Shown: one piece after another, positions 1 through 8,743 of the stretch
Numbering within the stretch: the first letter of the stretch is position 1
Layout of the letters: the number at the start of each line of letters is the position of its first letter
Assembly: GCF_000497045.1 (NCBI RefSeq)
Contig: NW_015961990.1
Location: 186,001 to 250,000, forward strand
Reading direction: 5' to 3'
Source of the DNA: Kalmanozyma brasiliensis GHG001
Taxonomy: Eukaryota > Basidiomycota > Ustilaginomycetes > Ustilaginales
Length of the DNA: 64,000 nt
The notes under the pieces: generated by a model
Told to the model about the DNA's origin: nothing
The model's input: only the letters and a program-made list of their open reading frames with translations
The model's database searches: none
Program-made: the position numbers and the translations under genes

Positions 1-612
1 GTGGAAACCATCGACGTCCTTCTCAGGGCTGATAGCCTCCGTCACGCGTCGCTCCGCATCCGAGTCGATGTGGTTGCCGAGAGGAAGCTGAACGAGGATG
101 CCATCAACGCTGATGTCCTCGTTAAGCTCGCCGACACGCTTGATGATCTCGGCCTCGCTGGTGCCCTCGGGAAGCTGCACATGGGTGTATCGCATACCGC
201 ACTCCTCGGCGGCGAGCTTCTTCATCCTGATGTAGGTGGAAGAGGCGCTCATGGCGCCGACCTGCATGATGCAGAGATGGGGGTGGAACGAGGTATACTG
301 CTGCTTGAGCTCGGTGATGCGCTGAGCTACACGAGCGCGCACCTCCTTGGCAAGGGCGGTGCCATCGATGAGCTTGGCACCGCCTGGCGTGGTCGCGAGC
401 GAAGCCATGGCGTCGGTCACGAGGTTCCTTCGGGGAAAGCCGAATGCGCTTGTTGGAAAGGCGGAAGTGATCCGAGGGGATGGACGAGCCGAAGAAATCG
501 ATCGGGTGCGGACCGAGAGGGGAGATGCGGCCGTGGTGAGGAGGGGAACGCTCCGCTGCTGCTGCTGGGAGAGGGAAGCTAAGTGTCTGCAAGTCGAGCG
601 GCGGAGGAGCAT
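1..612 (-). CDS. ADE3: C1-tetrahydrofolate synthase, N-terminal part (cut by left edge)
   Basis: This is the first 204 codons of a trifunctional C1-THF synthase (methylene-THF dehydrogenase, methenyl-THF cyclohydrolase, formyl-THF synthetase), which supplies one-carbon units for purine, thymidylate and methionine synthesis. The dehydrogenase/cyclohydrolase domain begins near residue 75. The catalytic-lysine motif YIRMK, then GILVQLPLG and PEKDVDGFH, are all visible. The rest, including the synthetase domain, lies beyond the window. The ATG at 612 gives a 68-residue leader rich in Arg and Ser (starts MLLRRSTCRH), which looks like a mitochondrial presequence. An in-frame ATG at 408 (MASLATTPGG) in a stronger context would give a cytosolic form. 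Yeast uses two genes, ADE3 and MIS1, for the two compartments. Family assignment is firm; dual targeting is inferred. Confidence 0.93.
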   Translation of the reverse strand, partial: MLLRRSTCRHLASLSQQQQRSVPLLTTAASPLSVRTRSISSARPSPRITSAFPTSAFGFPRRNLVTDAMASLATTPGGAKLIDGTALAKEVRARVAQRITELKQQYTSFHPHLCIMQVGAMSASSTYIRMKKLAAEECGMRYTHVQLPEGTSEAEIIKRVGELNEDISVDGILVQLPLGNHIDSDAERRVTEAISPEKDVDGFH

Positions 613-1555
613 GCCAACGACTGTGTGACGGTGGTCAGAGCGGAAGGCTTGCGTGGAGACCTCGGGGTGCGAGTTCCAGAAGAAAGCCGGTGTGTGGGTG
701 TCGCTTAGGGGAAGGACGGAGGGAAGCGGACGATGCTTGGAACGCCGTATGAAGGGCACGGCTGCAGCTGAGAAGAATCCCAGATTTCTTCTTTTTCGCG
801 CAGCGGACAGCGTTGACCCGAGCGTCTTCTTTTCTTCTTGCCGCAAGGTGTTAGCCTGTACGCCGCCACGACCCCGAGCGGGGATTCTTCCTGTCATTCT
901 CGAGCGAGGCACGCCGGCTGAAAGCCGCTTGTAGCCATCCCCGCACAAATTGCTGTTGTTCCAACTCTGCCACACAGCTGCTCGTATCGGTTGGTGGCTG
1001 CTTCCTTCTCGCCAAGGCTGTCGGCTTCTTCGGCACGGAAGTGCAACGGTCCAGGGAGGCGTGTGAACCACCATTTGCTCGAAACGAGATGACTAGGCGG
1101 CGGGGCTGGCCAATGAAAAGCAGCCAAGAGCAAAGCACTATCCGGCCAATCCTTATTTTCTTGGTCTGAGGATGTTAGCAACAGCTTTATTGCACAACCG
1201 TGGATTCTTCTCCCGAGACCAACACCCTGCAGGAGAACAAGCCGAAAGCTCAGATGGATGTCCCTTTGTGTTGGTCTTCCTTCGGCCCTTCCATTGTCTT
1301 GACAAGCCCACTTCATCACTCGCTACAATCACACCAGCTGACACCCAATTGCGCAAGAGAGGGGCGCATGCATCTCGCATCCTGAGGCAAAGGTCGAGCC
1401 GCCTCAGACGCGGACGCAACCCACTTCACTGCACGGACCGTGTCGCCCGACCATGGCCCCACTGTAAGTCTTTTCTCGTTCCGCCAGCCTCAGTATCACA
1501 GGTTTCCGCTTAGCGATGTCGATTGCTCGCTTTATGGTCAAGAGCAGTATCAATC
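613..1555. other. Divergent intergenic region
   Basis: This separates the start of C1-THF synthase (-) from dynactin p27 (+). It holds one exact pheromone-response-type nonamer at 1261-1269. An ATG at 1452 is followed directly by GTAAGT, but I could not join it in frame to the p27 reading frame with a normal acceptor. No gene is supported. Confidence 0.6.
1261..1269 (-). promoter_or_regulatory. Exact match to pheromone response element (PRE)
   Basis: The plus strand reads TCCCTTTGT, the complement of ACAAAGGGA, the site bound by the HMG protein Prf1 in Ustilago maydis. It lies 287 bp before the dynactin p27 ATG and about 650 bp before the C1-THF synthase ATG. Neither gene is an obvious mating target, so this one may be chance. 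Confidence 0.3.
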
Positions 1556-2473
1556 ATGTCGCTGCTGCGAGCACTGCAGAGGCAGGGCGTCCTCACCGAC
1601 CTGCCTGCTCGCCCTCTTGGTCACGAAGGTGCGGTTCGCCTGCTCCCGCAGACTTTCACTGACGATGCATCTCCTCTACCGTCTCATACGGACACTGCTA
1701 CCTCGACCGCGACTGCTGGCCTTCCTCCCTCTTCTTCTTCAACGACCCTCCGTCCCGCCCTATCCGCCATCTTCAGGCGCGACAACCTCACCGTCGGCAC
1801 GCGCGTCGTCATCGCCCAGGACGCAGACCTTCGAGGCGACATCTCGGTCGGCAGCGGCAGTGTCATTCATCCCAAAGCCACTGTGTTGGCGCTCCAGGGA
1901 CCTATCACGATCGGATCCGATTGCATTATCGAGGAGACCGCGGTGATCGTGAATCGCAGATCGACACCGCTCAAAATCGGCGATGGCAACCTGTTCGAAG
2001 TTGGGTGCAGGATAGAGGCAGCGTCGGTGGGATCGTACAATGTATTTGAGATGAGGAGCAAAGTGGCGCAGAACGTCAAGATCGGATCGTACAGCGTGAT
2101 CGGAGCAGGGTGCACCGTGTTGCCCAAGCCAATACGAGACGATCAGCTGGCCGACATATTTGATGACGATGAAGGGCTGAAGGAGGAGGCTGCGGTGGTA
2201 GAGGCGGAAGCAGGCTCAGGGAACAGGCCAGCACAGAGGGAAGATGATGCAGTGTTTGAAGAGCTTCCAAATCAGACCGTCGTCTACGGCGCAGACAGCA
2301 AAAGGCGCTTATGGAGCGGAGAAGGAGCACAGCAGCAGGCAGCATTGCACGCGAAGCATCTCGAATACCTCCGCGATGCCATTCCACGAGTACACAAGCT
2401 CAAGATCATCCAAGGTGTCAGGACTTCTGCTGCTGCACCAGCAAGCGCGACAACACCAGCTTCGACCTCATAA
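1556..2473 (+). CDS. DCTN6: Dynactin subunit 6 (p27), left-handed beta-helix protein
   Basis: A 305-residue protein. The core has the hexapeptide-repeat pattern of a left-handed beta helix (VGTRVVIAQDADLRGDISVG, then VIHPKA, IGSDCIIEE, VFEVGC, VGSYNVFEMRSKV, IGSYSVIGAGC). The C-terminal signature TVVYGAD is followed by a basic helix. This matches dynactin p27, a pointed-end subunit of the dynactin complex that adapts dynein to cargo on microtubules. The family is about 190 residues; this protein is longer because of a roughly 80-residue Ser/Thr-rich N-terminus and an acidic insert before the TVVYGAD motif. ATG 1556 is the first ATG in the open frame, which is closed by a stop at 1511-1513. 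An upstream coding exon cannot be excluded. Dynein transport is relevant here because Rrm4, encoded 9 kb away, rides on motor-driven endosomes. Confidence 0.85.
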   Translation: MSLLRALQRQGVLTDLPARPLGHEGAVRLLPQTFTDDASPLPSHTDTATSTATAGLPPSSSSTTLRPALSAIFRRDNLTVGTRVVIAQDADLRGDISVGSGSVIHPKATVLALQGPITIGSDCIIEETAVIVNRRSTPLKIGDGNLFEVGCRIEAASVGSYNVFEMRSKVAQNVKIGSYSVIGAGCTVLPKPIRDDQLADIFDDDEGLKEEAAVVEAEAGSGNRPAQREDDAVFEELPNQTVVYGADSKRRLWSGEGAQQQAALHAKHLEYLRDAIPRVHKLKIIQGVRTSAAAPASATTPASTS

Positions 2474-2907
2474 GTCAATATACCAAGCAGTTGCAGTCCA
2501 TTGACATGCCTTCACAGAGAGCACTTCAGTCCGAACCAGCACAGAAGCCGGACCCGAATGAATGTGTCGAAGTCGTCCAGAACGCAGCATCGTTTGGGTG
2601 CCGTTGACGTATGACAGCTCCGCCAAGGCTTGGTCTAACACCTTCCGAATTTTGAGATCCGATACGGAACGTTGAGCGTGGGCTTTTTGTTTCTTGACTC
2701 GACCGCCAGAATTCGCGGTGGGAGAGCACAGACGCTGTCTCAAAAAAGTTGCGTTGCTTCTTCGTTGTCGCTTCTACCTACATCCCGTCGTTCGCACTCC
2801 TCTGATCCTTCGTACAAGCACAGCCAACCTACAGCAGCTCCGGCAGCATCAAGGCTTTCCGCAGCACGCTCCTACCGCAGCTTCCACACACATACTAGCA
2901 CCTCAAG
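2474..2907. other. Intergenic, between dynactin p27 and pyruvate carrier
   Basis: This is the 3' flank of the p27 gene and a pyrimidine-rich leader of the next gene. I see no coding region or repeat. Confidence 0.6.
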
Positions 2908-3400
2908 ATGGCGTCAGCAACAGGCTCCAAGTTCCAGGCGTTCATGAACCACCCTGCGGGGCCCAAGACTGGTGCGTACATCTCGCCTTGTATCCTGGAG
3001 CACATCGCACGCCTCCTTTTCTGCGCCGTGTACTGACATCTGTCTCCTCTCACCGACCCTGTCTCTGCGCACAGTCTTCTTCTGGGCGCCTCTGATGAAG
3101 TGGTGTCTCGTCGCAGCAGGATTGAAAGACCTTTCGCGTCCAGCAGACAAGATCTCTGTCCCCCAGAACGTCGCTCTGGCCGCAACAGGCATGATCTGGG
3201 TGCGCTACTCGCTCGTCATCACGCCCGTCAACTACTCGCTCGCCGCGGTCAACTTCTTTGTCGGATGCAGCGGTCTCGCCCAGCTCTACCGCGTGTGGGA
3301 CTTCAGGAAACAGCACCCCGTCCAGGCCGCCGTCGCGGATAAGAAGAACGAGGCCACCGGCAAGATCAGCGGCGAAAAGCTCCAGTTGAGCTCCAAGTAG
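2908..3400 (+). CDS. MPC2: Mitochondrial pyruvate carrier subunit (MPC2-like), one intron
   Basis: Two exons, 2908-2971 and 3075-3400, encode 129 residues. The 103-bp intron starts GTGCGT and ends GCACAG, and splits a valine codon. Exon 1 encodes a short amphipathic N-terminus (MASATGSKFQAFMNHPAGPKT). Exon 2 encodes the family core: FFWAPLMKWCLVAAGL, RPADKIS, ATGMIWVRYSLVI.P.NYSLAAVNFFVG and a final basic tail. MPC2-type proteins form heterodimers with MPC1 in the inner mitochondrial membrane and import pyruvate. Three hydrophobic segments fit the MPC fold. Length and motifs agree with fungal MPC2/MPC3. I did not see an MPC1 partner in the window. Confidence 0.93.
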
Positions 3401-3608
3401 ACAGAGAAGAGGTCTTGTAATATACATTCAGTCCAGGTTTGACTTTGCAATCAGTTTCCATCGCAGAGAACGAGAGCGTGGGAGATGGGATGTCGTCCTG
3501 GCTTGCAGTACGCAGATCGAGCACCGTCTAGCTCACGCAAAGCTGCGCCCCACCGCACCGTCACACACACTGTCGAGCAGGGAGACAAATCGATCTTGGT
3601 CATTGCGA

Positions 3609-4742
3609 TCAGAGCCAGAGCTCGGTCTCTGTGGAAGCGAGAACTTTCGCCCGTCTCCCTCGGTAAAGTGCAGTGAGAGTCTCCTTCTCGACCCACCTCT
3701 TTCGTCCATCCCTCTCGCCTTTAGTCGGTACGAGATCGAAATCGATCACCAAGGCGCTCTGCTCGCCCCCGTAGGCTCTGGATATCCCCGTGTCGATGAG
3801 CAGCACTTTGTTGTCGCACCGAGTGACGAAGCCGTCCATGTGCGGCGTGTGGCCCATGACCAGATGCCTAACGCCTAGGGTCTTACTTGCTTTCTCCGCA
3901 TTCTGACACGCCATGTTGTTCGAGTCGGTAGCATATCCGCGATACCACAGCGGGCCATCTGACGACCACAATGCCTCTTCCTCAGTGGTGTGATTTGAGT
4001 TGAGTGCGGAAAGCGCCTTGAGTAAGAAACCATGTCCGATCTTGTTGATGTAGTCCACGCCTCGCTCGGCGTATTCGGGTGTGATGCCTCCGTGCACGAA
4101 CGAGACCTTGGGCGGCGTGTATCCACTTGGCAGTCTCGGGTGGTTTGCCGGTAGCAGCGAGACGGTCTGCGTAACATTGTACCCCTTCAGCCAGTCCTGC
4201 CCGATCCAGCCGTCCACAGACATCGCTTTCCTCCTCGCCTGCGGCCCACCAAAACTGTCCACATCCCCTCGCGTCACGTACCGCCAGTCACCCAGGGCAT
4301 TCATCACCTCGTGATTCCCCAAACATTGCTTGACCTCGCCTCCGACCAGAGCAGATTGGTTGCGAAGGGACTGGAAGAGGCGATAGAGCGCGATGGTGTC
4401 GTCTCCACGATCGACGATGTCGCCTGTCGAGACGAGCTGGTCGTGGCCTCCGATCCAGGTGTACGGATGCGAGGCGGACGAGCTTTGGGTAGGAGAGACG
4501 AGCGAAGCCATAGATAGCACATTGATAGCGTGCGGAAGGTCGCCATGAAGGTCGGCTACTGCTACTGTACGCCGCGAGATGGGTACGCGGCCGTCCGAGA
4601 GCGCCGTAGAGGTGGTGAGGCTGCCCGTTGTGTGGTCGAGCGCGGTGGTGGCAGTACCGGTGTAGTAGCGGTAAGACGTGTATAGGCATGTCGCCAGCAG
4701 ACCTTGAATGATTAGACGCATTGCTCTGGCAGGTGGGGGCAT
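3609..4742 (-). CDS. Shewanella-like PPP-family phosphatase, membrane-anchored or secreted
   Basis: A 377-residue metallophosphatase. All PPP-type metal and catalytic motifs are present in order: ADLHGD (63-68), GDIVDRGDD (107-115), GNHE (142-145), a later HGGI, and MGHTPHMDG near residue 310. The arrangement and the wide spacing between GNHE and HGGI fit Shewanella-like phosphatases (SLP) rather than PP1/PP2A. Residues 9-27 are hydrophobic after a short basic start, so the enzyme is probably a signal-anchored or secretory-pathway protein. Several N-glycosylation sequons (NQS, NVT, NHT) support a lumenal catalytic domain. ATG 4742 is the first of two possible starts; Met8 is the other. It is divergent from PRM1 and shares its promoter region. 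The substrate is unknown. Confidence 0.85.
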   Translation of the reverse strand: MPPPARAMRLIIQGLLATCLYTSYRYYTGTATTALDHTTGSLTTSTALSDGRVPISRRTVAVADLHGDLPHAINVLSMASLVSPTQSSSASHPYTWIGGHDQLVSTGDIVDRGDDTIALYRLFQSLRNQSALVGGEVKQCLGNHEVMNALGDWRYVTRGDVDSFGGPQARRKAMSVDGWIGQDWLKGYNVTQTVSLLPANHPRLPSGYTPPKVSFVHGGITPEYAERGVDYINKIGHGFLLKALSALNSNHTTEEEALWSSDGPLWYRGYATDSNNMACQNAEKASKTLGVRHLVMGHTPHMDGFVTRCDNKVLLIDTGISRAYGGEQSALVIDFDLVPTKGERDGRKRWVEKETLTALYRGRRAKVLASTETELWL

Positions 4743-5047
4743 CGTCGTCCGGCAATCGATGCGAAAAGGTGCCGAAACAGCAGGATAAGGATGGCGAGGA
4801 CGGATGATGAGGAAGAAATTGAGAAGTCAGGGTCCAATCGTGTTGCTCTTGACGCAGGCGCCACGTGCTTCGAGCTCAACATGCAGCTCTCCTCGCCCTC
4901 TTGTCTTTGGCAGCAAGAGCTTTGTCGCCGCCTTCTGCTCAAGTGAACCTCTTGCTCGGTCTCTACGCTCACAGTGGGACTAATGACTTTGAACAAAACT
5001 AGCACGAAATGGTGGGCCATTGTGGGGTGGGAAGACGGGCGGCAAGG

Positions 5048-5056
5048 TCCCTTTGT
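5048..5056 (-). promoter_or_regulatory. Exact pheromone response element upstream of PRM1
   Basis: The plus strand reads TCCCTTTGT (complement ACAAAGGGA), 395 bp before the PRM1 ATG and 306 bp before the phosphatase ATG. It equals the Prf1 binding site described in U. maydis. A second exact copy lies 210 bp downstream. Confidence 0.6.
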
Positions 5057-5150
5057 CCAGCACCTGCAGGAGTTCATCAAGTCACGTCAGAGCATCTGTC
5101 GGACAACGGATAAAGCGTTGCATAGATTCTTTGACACGAACCCGAGCAGG

Positions 5151-5159
5151 ACAAAGGGC
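5151..5159 (+). promoter_or_regulatory. Near-exact pheromone response element upstream of PRM1
   Basis: ACAAAGGGC differs from the Prf1 site only in the last base. It lies between the two exact copies and in the opposite orientation, 292 bp before the PRM1 ATG. Confidence 0.4.
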
Positions 5160-5265
5160 AGGAGCGTATTCTTGTAGCTCGTATGCTGCCTCTTACGTGC
5201 TTTTGTGCTTTGCGCCGGCGGCGATGTGTTGTTCGCCACGCAGCCATAGCTGTTTGTGGGGCTCG

Positions 5266-5274
5266 TCCCTTTGT
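5266..5274 (-). promoter_or_regulatory. Exact pheromone response element proximal to PRM1
   Basis: The plus strand reads TCCCTTTGT, 177 bp before the PRM1 ATG. It is the second exact copy in this promoter. Confidence 0.6.
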
Positions 5275-5450
5275 CCCTCAGCCCTCGCCAAGTCGATCTC
5301 GAGTCTCTGGCGAGCCTCGAGCCACATATGCCTTAGGAATGGCCCTGCTCAGCATAACTCTCCTTGACATCGCACCGTAAACGTCTAGGCGCTTCCCCAT
5401 CATCCGTGCCTTGTGTAAGAGGTGTAGCCAAGAGCCCCGACATCACAGCA

Positions 5451-8318
5451 ATGTCGCTGCCGACTCAGCCTGATCCTCCGCCCTCATACCTTCACAGAAT
5501 CTACAGCACGGCTTCAACATACGATCGAGCCGAGCCAGCTTCCGATACCACTGGCATGAATACAGTCAGCGAGCCAATGCGCCTGCAACCATGGCTCGGC
5601 CTTCGAGCGCGCCTCTTCCTCGCACCCATCTCCATCCCCCTTATCTCTCTGCTCTTCGTAGCTTTCCGCCTCCTAGCATCGTCCAATGACGCCAACGACT
5701 CTGTTAGCTCTGCCAAGACAAAGCTCCTCTCCTCATGCGACGCGGTTGAGGCAACCGCGTCGCTCGCAGCCTCCCTCCCGCACTTTCTCGCCGGCACCAC
5801 CAACCAACAACTCGCTCAATCCGTCACAGCCACCGTCCACGGTGCAGCTCGCGTCTTCGACCTGTCCATTACAGCCATCGAAAAGATTCTCACCTACATC
5901 GTTGATTCGTACAGGTCGCTCTTCGTGTGCTTCATGGAGTTGTTGGTGCGAGGCTCGTTGGCGGTGCTGATCGAGGCGGTGCAACTGATTTCGCAAGCGA
6001 TCACTGCAGCAGCAGAAGGCATCAGAGCAGCCATCCAGGCCTCTGTGACGGGCATCAACGCGCTGTTATCCACCGCAGTCGGCGGCATCAATGACGTGGT
6101 GGGCGTATTTGGACAGCACATCACCATGCCTCACATCGCAATGCCCTCACTGACAGCGCTAGAGAATATCACGTTGCCGCACGAGGTTCAAGACGGGCTG
6201 TTGAAGCTCAACGCGACGCTGCCAACGCTGCAACAGCTCAAGGACAGGATGGATGCGCTCATCGAGACGCCCTTCGAGAAGATGAGGGGCGAGGTCAACA
6301 CCACGCTGGGCGGGTTAACGTTCAATCACACGGTGTTCGACGTCCCCGAAATGCAGAAGGTGACCTTTTGCGATCGGATTGACACGAGCCCGCTGGATGA
6401 CTTGGGCAAGGAGCTCAAGCGGATAGCGAAGTGGGGCCTCGTGCTGTTGGGCCTCGTCGCGTTGGTGGTGATGCTCGTTGGTGTGGCGTGGGAATGGTGG
6501 AAGTGGCAGAGGGAGGTCAAGGCTGTTGCGCGGACGAGGGCTGTCTGGCTTGCCTCTCCTCACCAGAATGACCCCAACGACGAGAAGGCACCAGCGGAGG
6601 ACGTGCTCAAGACGGAGAACCTGATGTCACTGCTCGCTATCTCTCGCCACCCGCTCATCTCTGACTTCGCCCTCAGCGTCTGCAATCGTGTCGGCATTCG
6701 AACCCGTCGATCCCAAGATCGAGTCGCATGGCTCCTCAGCTTTCTCACGCATCCAGCCGCTCTCGCATGCATCTTCACCGGTCTGCTCGGCCTTTTGTCC
6801 ATCCTTCTCCAAACCATCCTCATCCACAACCTCTCCAAGCACTACTCGGACTCGATCGACACCTCGCTCACCCATCTCTCGGGGGACGTCCTCAACATGG
6901 TCAACGACCACACGCGCAACGCCTCCCTGACCTTCTCTGCCTCCGCCAACGCCGTCATCTCGCAGGTGGAGACCGAGCTCAACGCCCACGTCTTCAACTG
7001 GGTCGACACGACGACGAGCACCATGAACGCGACGCTCAATGAGTTCCTTGACGGCATCACAGATACTCTGACGTCTACGTTTGGAGGCACACCCTTCAAC
7101 GCGCCGCTTCAGACGTTCGTCCAGTGCATCATCGGGCAGAAGGTGCGCGGCATAGAAAAGGCGCTGACGTGGATCCACGATAATGCGCACGTCAATTTCG
7201 ATAGGGTTCCCGCAGATGTGCTGATGCTGCAAGGGGAGCAAGGAGAGGCTGTGACGAGACCCGTCAAGGAGGCACTGTTGGGTAGCGGAGGGGATGGGAA
7301 TGGTGGAATGGTGGGAAGCGTGATGGAGAGGTACGAGAAACGGTTGCGCGAGGAAAGGATTATGTTTCTGGTGCTGGTCGGTGTATATGGGACGATCTTG
7401 GTGATCGGGTTGCTCGTGGTGGCATATGCCACTCTTGTCGACAGAGGCAAGGGACAAGATAGCGGAAGAGAGCAAGATTACGGCGAGGACATGGACGAGA
7501 AGCTGAAGACCGGTCTGCAGGCCGGCCCAAGTGTAGGATGGTGGCGACGGCGCCCAAAAACCAGCAACTGCATCGATCCCCCAACGCGCTTGGAAGATCC
7601 AGCCGTCCAAACTCGGCGCCTCTCGATCCCTCACTCGAATCGATCTGCCCGCACGCACGTCACGAAGGACAGCATCTCTTACCCGCTCCAGTTCCAACAC
7701 AATCTCGCGACCTCCACCAACACCGCTTCTCGCCCACGACAGCCGAGCCCGCTACAACAACCAGCCTCTCCTGTGCGCGATAGCTTTCCATCCATACAGC
7801 GTAGCCGCGCTACTCATCCCGCTGCGCCGGAAGTGAGGCATACGCGCACATCCTGGCTCTCTTTCCTCGCCAAGGCCTCTCACGATGATGACACTCCTGC
7901 CGCGCAGCCAAGCGTGGCGAGGACAGACGCAGCGGAAGAAGAAGCAGAGGACAGGTTCCAGCGGCTGTTCGGCTGCTCGCCCGTCGCATCACCTACAACG
8001 TCAATGTTCGCTCACCGCCTATCTGCCGCGTCGCAACCAAACGCCTCGAAAGCAGAGGGAAGCGAGGCAAAGTACCGGGAGACGTTGGATCTCAGGCCAA
8101 TGCAAGATTGGATGGGGTCCAAGAGTCCAGTTCCTCCTGCTGCGACGGGGAGCGCAGAGACTCAGTTGAATCGGTCGGGCATGCCGTCAGTGCCGGAGAT
8201 GGAAGAGTCAGCAGGGCCGAGCTATCCGTTCGCGAGCGCTCACGGAAGCTCAAGTCAATATCACCAGCAGCACAAGAGGCCAGGTTCGCCACAGTCGATC
8301 TCTTTCTATGCTTGGTAG
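5451..8318 (+). CDS. PRM1: Plasma membrane fusion protein PRM1
   Basis: A 955-residue polytopic protein. Hydrophobic segments occur near residues 55-75, 160-190, 325-349, 433-460 and 636-662. Two large extracellular loops rich in N-glycosylation sequons and amphipathic helices (TVHGAARVFDLSITAIEKIL; DTSLTHLSGDVLNMVNDHTR) lie between them. This is the layout of fungal Prm1, which promotes plasma-membrane merger of mating cells. The conserved cysteines VTFCDRID and FVQCIIGQK are present. A long cytosolic Ser/Pro-rich tail of about 290 residues follows the last membrane segment, longer than in yeast (661 residues overall). The start is the first ATG after an in-frame stretch lacking one. Two exact pheromone response elements upstream fit induction during mating. 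Confidence 0.88.
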   Translation: MSLPTQPDPPPSYLHRIYSTASTYDRAEPASDTTGMNTVSEPMRLQPWLGLRARLFLAPISIPLISLLFVAFRLLASSNDANDSVSSAKTKLLSSCDAVEATASLAASLPHFLAGTTNQQLAQSVTATVHGAARVFDLSITAIEKILTYIVDSYRSLFVCFMELLVRGSLAVLIEAVQLISQAITAAAEGIRAAIQASVTGINALLSTAVGGINDVVGVFGQHITMPHIAMPSLTALENITLPHEVQDGLLKLNATLPTLQQLKDRMDALIETPFEKMRGEVNTTLGGLTFNHTVFDVPEMQKVTFCDRIDTSPLDDLGKELKRIAKWGLVLLGLVALVVMLVGVAWEWWKWQREVKAVARTRAVWLASPHQNDPNDEKAPAEDVLKTENLMSLLAISRHPLISDFALSVCNRVGIRTRRSQDRVAWLLSFLTHPAALACIFTGLLGLLSILLQTILIHNLSKHYSDSIDTSLTHLSGDVLNMVNDHTRNASLTFSASANAVISQVETELNAHVFNWVDTTTSTMNATLNEFLDGITDTLTSTFGGTPFNAPLQTFVQCIIGQKVRGIEKALTWIHDNAHVNFDRVPADVLMLQGEQGEAVTRPVKEALLGSGGDGNGGMVGSVMERYEKRLREERIMFLVLVGVYGTILVIGLLVVAYATLVDRGKGQDSGREQDYGEDMDEKLKTGLQAGPSVGWWRRRPKTSNCIDPPTRLEDPAVQTRRLSIPHSNRSARTHVTKDSISYPLQFQHNLATSTNTASRPRQPSPLQQPASPVRDSFPSIQRSRATHPAAPEVRHTRTSWLSFLAKASHDDDTPAAQPSVARTDAAEEEAEDRFQRLFGCSPVASPTTSMFAHRLSAASQPNASKAEGSEAKYRETLDLRPMQDWMGSKSPVPPAATGSAETQLNRSGMPSVPEMEESAGPSYPFASAHGSSSQYHQQHKRPGSPQSISFYAW

Positions 8319-8743
8319 TCAAACCACACACCTTATTTTCGTATGTAAACTACCAGTAGTCCAATCAAGCAGTCAGGCAGTACGTTCGCAACAGCGCGAG
8401 AGGTCGTCTCGACTGAACTAGGCAAGCGAAGGCGGCAATTCATGGTGACGGTTTTTGCCCGCCCGGCAGCCTGTCATTTTGCGGAGAACTAACACGTGGA
8501 GTCGGCGCAAAAAAATCGCAGGAAGCTCGAAAGTGTTGTTCTCCGCTGTTGCACGGACATCGATCTTCTCACCACCACTTGTCTCATCATCACGTCCAGG
8601 TACCGGTGTACATGCGATCGCTTCCAGGAATTGCCGCATCTGTCCGTCCCACTCTCGTCTCGGTCTCCTCGCCCTGGATACTCCCTCGGCTCGTCAGGCC
8701 CTCGAACACGACACGAGCTCTCCTACATAGACCTTCGTCGACC
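8319..8743. other. Intergenic and leader before Ap4A phosphorylase
   Basis: The 3' flank of PRM1, then a leader. The open frame of the next gene extends upstream through this leader and includes an in-frame ATG at 8612, described under that gene. Confidence 0.6.

Larger units (their letters stand above)
4743..5450. other. Divergent promoter region of phosphatase and PRM1
   Basis: No coding region is supported. The stretch contains two exact and one near-exact pheromone response elements, listed separately. Their placement suggests that PRM1, and possibly the divergent phosphatase, is induced by pheromone signalling. Confidence 0.6.

Noticed and set aside
1452..1513. ATG followed by GTAAGT as a first exon of dynactin p27
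   Set aside because: The only acceptors with a normal pyrimidine tract give the wrong reading frame, and the correct frame is closed by a TAG at 1511-1513.
6681..6720. TTCGAACCC motif resembling a tRNA T-arm
   Set aside because: It lies in the PRM1 coding sequence and lacks an A-box and acceptor stem at the right distance. No other candidate in the window forms a tRNA.
6627..7700. 357-codon minus-strand open frame
   Set aside because: It is antisense to PRM1 and explained by GC-rich codon usage.
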